Of a DNA stretch of 64,000 bases, positions 59,810-64,000 are shown in pieces. The translations under genes were made by a program, and so were the position numbers. Every line of letters begins with the position of its first letter. Within the stretch, counting starts at the first letter, position 1. Source of the stretch: Lutjanus erythropterus (taxonomy: Eukaryota; Chordata; Actinopteri; Lutjaniformes; Lutjanidae); NCBI GenBank assembly GCA_020091685.1, contig CM034613.1, positions 5,511,525-5,575,524 on the forward strand, written 5' to 3'. The notes beneath the pieces are model-generated. The model was not told where the DNA came from. It made no database searches and was given only the letters and a program-made list of their open reading frames with translations.

Positions 59810-62241
59810 AATATTTAAAAACATTAGAATGAATGTGCAAACAAAAATATGTCAGACATAGAAAATACATGCAAGACTCTTTAATGACCCACATATCTGT
59901 CCATCTGATCTGGCGGTCTTGTCAGGACAGGGAAGGTAGCAAGAGGGGTCACAAAATGCAGTAAAGCTTCCTCTGCACCTCCCCCCACAGTCTTCCTCCT
60001 CTTCTTCCTAATGCTGACAAATGGACAGACCATGCCAGTAGTGGACCAGAGAGGTGCTGAGACACCAGCGAGTCATCCATCTGCTCTATTCCCTCGGTGC
60101 TGCCTTCACCGTGGCAGAGGTCACATACTCGCTGGCTCAACTGTTACTAGAAAACCACGCTTTCCTGACACATGCACACTCCCCTCTGTAGCTCTCTCCC
60201 ATGTCTTCCTTCCTTCCTCCCTCCAGCGTCTTCTTCATCTTTCTCTTTTTTGTGTCAGCGCTGTTGATGATCTGTCATTTTCTCTCAAACAAATCTCCCA
60301 CTACCTTCCTCTCTGAATTATACAACACTGCCATCCTCCCTCCAAACATCCAAACATCAGCTTAACTTTAGTCTTCTCTGAAACCAACATGAGCCTGTCG
60401 GGTTGCAGCTGAATTCAGCACCAGGGACAGCTCCCTCAAATACTCTTCACTTCTTTTCTTAACAAATAAAGGCAGGTTCAACATGTCTCCATTATTGGAC
60501 GGTACACAAAAACTGGACCACCTTTCTCATACAGAGCAATTCATAACATCAGTCCTGCAATCTACTGTGTGAAAATAATTTAACAATACTTGTGTGTGTG
60601 CAGGAGCGTGGGAGGGTGGCTTATTATAAAGTTCATAGCACCAAATTTCTAATTAAGATTTGTATAGTATAATTTGCAGTTCATTGCAAAAGGAACTTCA
60701 TAATGAAGATGTTTGTAATCATCTCTTCATTATCTGCCAGTTAGAGGTGGAAGGTTAATCATGGTTGTGAACTGTACCATACTGCAGAGCTGATAAGACT
60801 CAGGATATTCACTTTATTACTGTTATTTAATGATTACAATTATTCATATTAATTTGTACCTCTATAAATATAGTGAATTCCAGCACACAGTAAGTTCTGC
60901 ATGGATTTGTTTTTCATTTTATTATCATTTATTCTTTTTTATTTTGATGGTTAAAGCCTCTGGTCATGCTGACATAAAAACCAGCAGGCCAATGTTTTGT
61001 TTTATTTTCTTAATACAGCTTTAAAAAGCAAACTGTCTGCTTTACAATCGTTTGTTATGTGACTATGAAACCCTTAGCTTCACTTTCACTTTAATATCGT
61101 ATCTCAGTAAAACAAAATAGTACCTCTGATGTTTAGCTGTAAATTTCTTTCAGTAAAAGCTATAATATGCTTTAAAATGTCTAAAACGCTTGCCATATGT
61201 TATGTATTTTGTTAACTGGTGTACTTACATTATCCCAAATGTTTCCAAAAATGTTTAATCTCAGAAAAATCTGTAATTTATTCAAAATAGATGATAATTT
61301 CCTGCTGCTGTTAGCAAGTTGCTGGTTGTTATAATTTGCAGGAAAACATGAGATACATCAGAGAGTGAAGAAGGAAGTGGGCGAAGGTGACTAAATGTAA
61401 CGTGGATAAAACTTTGATATTTTCCTCGTCCATGAACATGATTTCTACCTCAGTCATGTCAGATAGATTTTCATCAGCTGTGGTGGTTGTTTAAAAGCGA
61501 AGATACTCCCATGATCCCACGCTACTTCATGATGTGATCAAACTACATCTGTGGGAGAGACTCCAAAGCTGGACGCATTTTAAAATATATCCTAACAACT
61601 TAAATTATTGAACAGATGGAAATAAACCAAAGATTCTTGCTAATATAAGAAAATAAGCAAAAAGGATATTTTTAACCGACTACGTGATATATTTGAATTC
61701 TGAGTAAAATCTAAATATGTCTACGAAAACATCAGCTATCTGCATCTGTATCTACAGAACATTAATAACATCACATGCTAACAGGCATTTCATTGTCTTC
61801 ATTTCATGCCCTGAAGTCTGTGACATTGTTACATGTTTGTGTTTCCTGGATCCCTTCATTTGCATTGCGCTGATGTTTGCTAATGGTTTGTTAAAGGCCA
61901 TGTGAATAAATTTCACTTGACGTTAATGAGACTTGCATTTCACATTCAGTTAATTTCACTTTGCACGCAAGCCGCGTACGTCGATGCATATATGCATGCG
62001 TTTGAGTAATGCAAAGAAAAAGATATACTGGGATTTCTGCAGAGTTGTTGCTCTGTTGCCAACCTATTTTAAATTTTCTCCCTATCCTGACAAATTCTCT
62101 CTCGCACACTGAACCCACTGAGCCAGCTGCTCCTGAGTGACAGAACAATCAGTGATTAAACACTTCAGAGATGCCATCCACTGGAGAATAGATCACAAAG
62201 AACGCTACACAAGAGATTGATCAAAACATGAGTTACAGATG

Positions 62242-62245
<4 letters not shown>
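59810..62245. other. non-coding stretch, nothing recognised
   Basis: No gene or repeat terminus recognised over about 2.4 kb. The longest open frame is 101 codons (60011-60316 plus) and overlaps a minus-strand frame; CT-rich composition explains it. Confidence 0.5.

Positions 62246-62293
<48 letters not shown>
62246..62293 (+). repeat. (GT)24 microsatellite
   Basis: A perfect dinucleotide run of 48 bases, the longest in the window, likely polymorphic. Confidence 0.95.
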
Positions 62294-62295
<2 letters not shown>

Positions 62296-63890
62296 CAATG
62301 CTTATGAGTTTGTGTCAGTACAACTACCTAAATCTCTGGTACCAGCAAAGCATGGTAGATCTTATATGAAAATAAATACAAACATCCCTTTGAGGCATGC
62401 TATGTGATAATACACATAATTAAACTTTTACTTGAAATCAAAGTATTTAGGTGATATTTTTATTCATAGCCTAGCACGCAGCTTTAAGCTGTGAAACTTT
62501 AGCGGAGGCTACTGTTTTATTCCTGTTTCATTATCACCTTTCTTCTGAGACAAGGTGATGACTTAATGAAGAGGTGTACAGCTTTCAAGCACATTCTGTG
62601 ATTAGGGAGACACATGTGAAGATACTGATGCATTCCACACACATGTACTGTACACTACAACAAGGAAAAGCACTTAGCAGTATTTGTTGCTTTACCAGGT
62701 TAAGATGAATGTCCTGATGGTAGTGACTTCTCTGCCCTTGGCAGATCCTTGTTCTTGACAGAGTCAGTTAAGCTTGAGAATTTCTCTCCATGAGATGACA
62801 AATAACCTTGGCTTTGACGCCCCCCCAAAAACAAACAAATTGACTTGCATATTTCATCCTCAGTTTCCTCGGTTTTGCTGTGTGTGGTTGGGGGTTTTAT
62901 TAGTATTCTGTGTGAGGAGGGAAAAATCTGGAAAGCATGCCTGGCTGGAGAATGCAAAATGGCTTCCTCTAACTAGTGCACCCACAAATTGTTATGTGCT
63001 CTTTGCCTCTATTCCTGTCTCCCTCCCTCAGCCACTATCACATACACACTTGCACGGACCTCTTGTTTACTCTCTAACAGGCTAATTGGCATGTAATCAG
63101 TGGCTTACCTTATCCTCTGACATGCAAAGCCAAAAAAACCCCTTGTGGAAAGTACCACCTTCGGGCATGAAACACTGACTTTGACTCATCAGCCTGCATC
63201 AAATGACATGTTCCTATCAATTACCAAGTTGTTTTCCATGTCCAAGGGCAAGGGTGGGAATCATATGGGAAGCTCACATGGGAAGCTCACAACACACAGG
63301 GAACATGTTTTGAGTGTAGGGACTCGCTGCACGCCAGCTTGTCTCCGTCACTAAGGCTGCAACAAATTCTGCAGGGAGCTTTGTTACCCCCTGAGAGCTG
63401 GTTTGTTTTTTTACAACTGGCAAACAAGTTTTTCAGAATCTTGCAGCTGTATGAATCAAAGCAAGCCACAAAACACTCTAGGGCAGTGATTATAGGGCGC
63501 TACAAAATAACTTCTGGCAAAACAAATAAAGGGGATGTAGTGGTACCATCTTCAAGAAGTAAGCGAGCATAAAAAAACAAAAAAAATGCCATTTATATTA
63601 AATATCAGTACATAAATCTATGTTGTCATTGAGCAGAGCACGCCTTGCAGAAAAATACAAGTTGAAAGGGTGTTTATAGGCAGCCAGAGATGGTCTTTGA
63701 TTTAAAGCCTGCCAGAATTGATGCACACAATTCAGTCATCACAGATACACCGTGTCTTCAAACTTCAAAAACAACGGTACATCAGTGACTGGGGGAAAAA
63801 AACAGCTTATATTTTTGAAGAAAGCATATAGTTTGTTGTTGTGCTGACGTGCAGGAGATGCAATCAGACAGATACATCAGGACCAAAAGT
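62294..63890. other. non-coding stretch, nothing recognised
   Basis: No gene or repeat terminus recognised. Overlapping frames around 62700-63085 on both strands lack recognisable content. Confidence 0.45.
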
Positions 63891-63907
63891 AAAAAAAAAA
63901 AAAAAAA
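63891..63907 (+). repeat. A17 homopolymer
   Basis: Run of 17 A near the window end. Confidence 0.9.
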
Positions 63908-64000
63908 GACACAAACGTTGATGAAAAATGCAAACACAAGTTCCCTGAAATTGTAGAATCCATCCATCTACACTGCAGAGGTCTTCTGTCTGGAAGTCTT

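Noticed and set aside
1-64000. Retroviral, LTR or other capsid-bearing elements
   Set aside because: No reverse transcriptase, integrase or capsid-like frame and no convincing long direct terminal repeats were seen.

Overview
The window looks like non-coding nuclear DNA from a teleost fish. It is AT-rich overall, full of microsatellites and homopolymer runs, and has no open frame that reads as an intact gene; the longest frames are about 110-155 codons. What can be identified is almost all transposable-element debris of kinds common in ray-finned fishes: Tc1-type DD34E transposons, hAT-like non-autonomous elements, TTAA-flanked foldback elements and LINE 3' tails. Nothing bacterial, organellar or viral was seen. 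Family attributions that rest on recalled fish repeats rather than on structure visible here are marked as such and scored low.

Layout. 1-9.8 kb: possible old repeats (1-285, 1780-2160, 9070-9780), a 57-bp tandem duplication (5319-5420), repeat family A (6212-6780) and a hAT-like element with degenerate 8-bp target duplications (8190-8577). 9.8-16.2 kb: a small GC-rich patch, a second copy of family A (11589-12215), and a Tc1 remnant that appears to sit inside another element (15182-16209). 16.2-28.9 kb: two stretches that look like candidate conserved non-coding elements, a MITE (19581-19950), a fish repeat (21700-22320), a hAT-like repeat (22563-23035), a 42-bp minisatellite (24311-24540), a TTAA-flanked long-TIR element (26136-26634) and another dispersed element (28335-28853). 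28.9-44 kb: a candidate regulatory block (31.1-32.1 kb), a LINE 3' tail (33270-33350), a RecQ-helicase-like pseudogene fragment on the minus strand (35473-35685) and a repeat with an internal tandem duplication (40640-41450). 44-64 kb: three more remnants of the same Tc1 family (44044, 47421, 59080), a small MITE (45675-45817), a complete-looking 635-bp hAT-like element (53769-54403), a LINE-like tail (57180) and a (GT)24 microsatellite (62246).

No genes work together here. The most economical reading is an intergenic gene desert or the interior of a very large intron. Some low-repeat, moderately GC-balanced blocks with homeodomain-type cores could be regulatory sequence for a neighbouring gene, but only a cross-species alignment could show that. 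A few segments have good splice signals with short open frames (4587-4708, 52602-53057, 56170-56268, 10248-10311). They are listed as weak exon candidates, not as genes. No convincing previously undescribed system was found.
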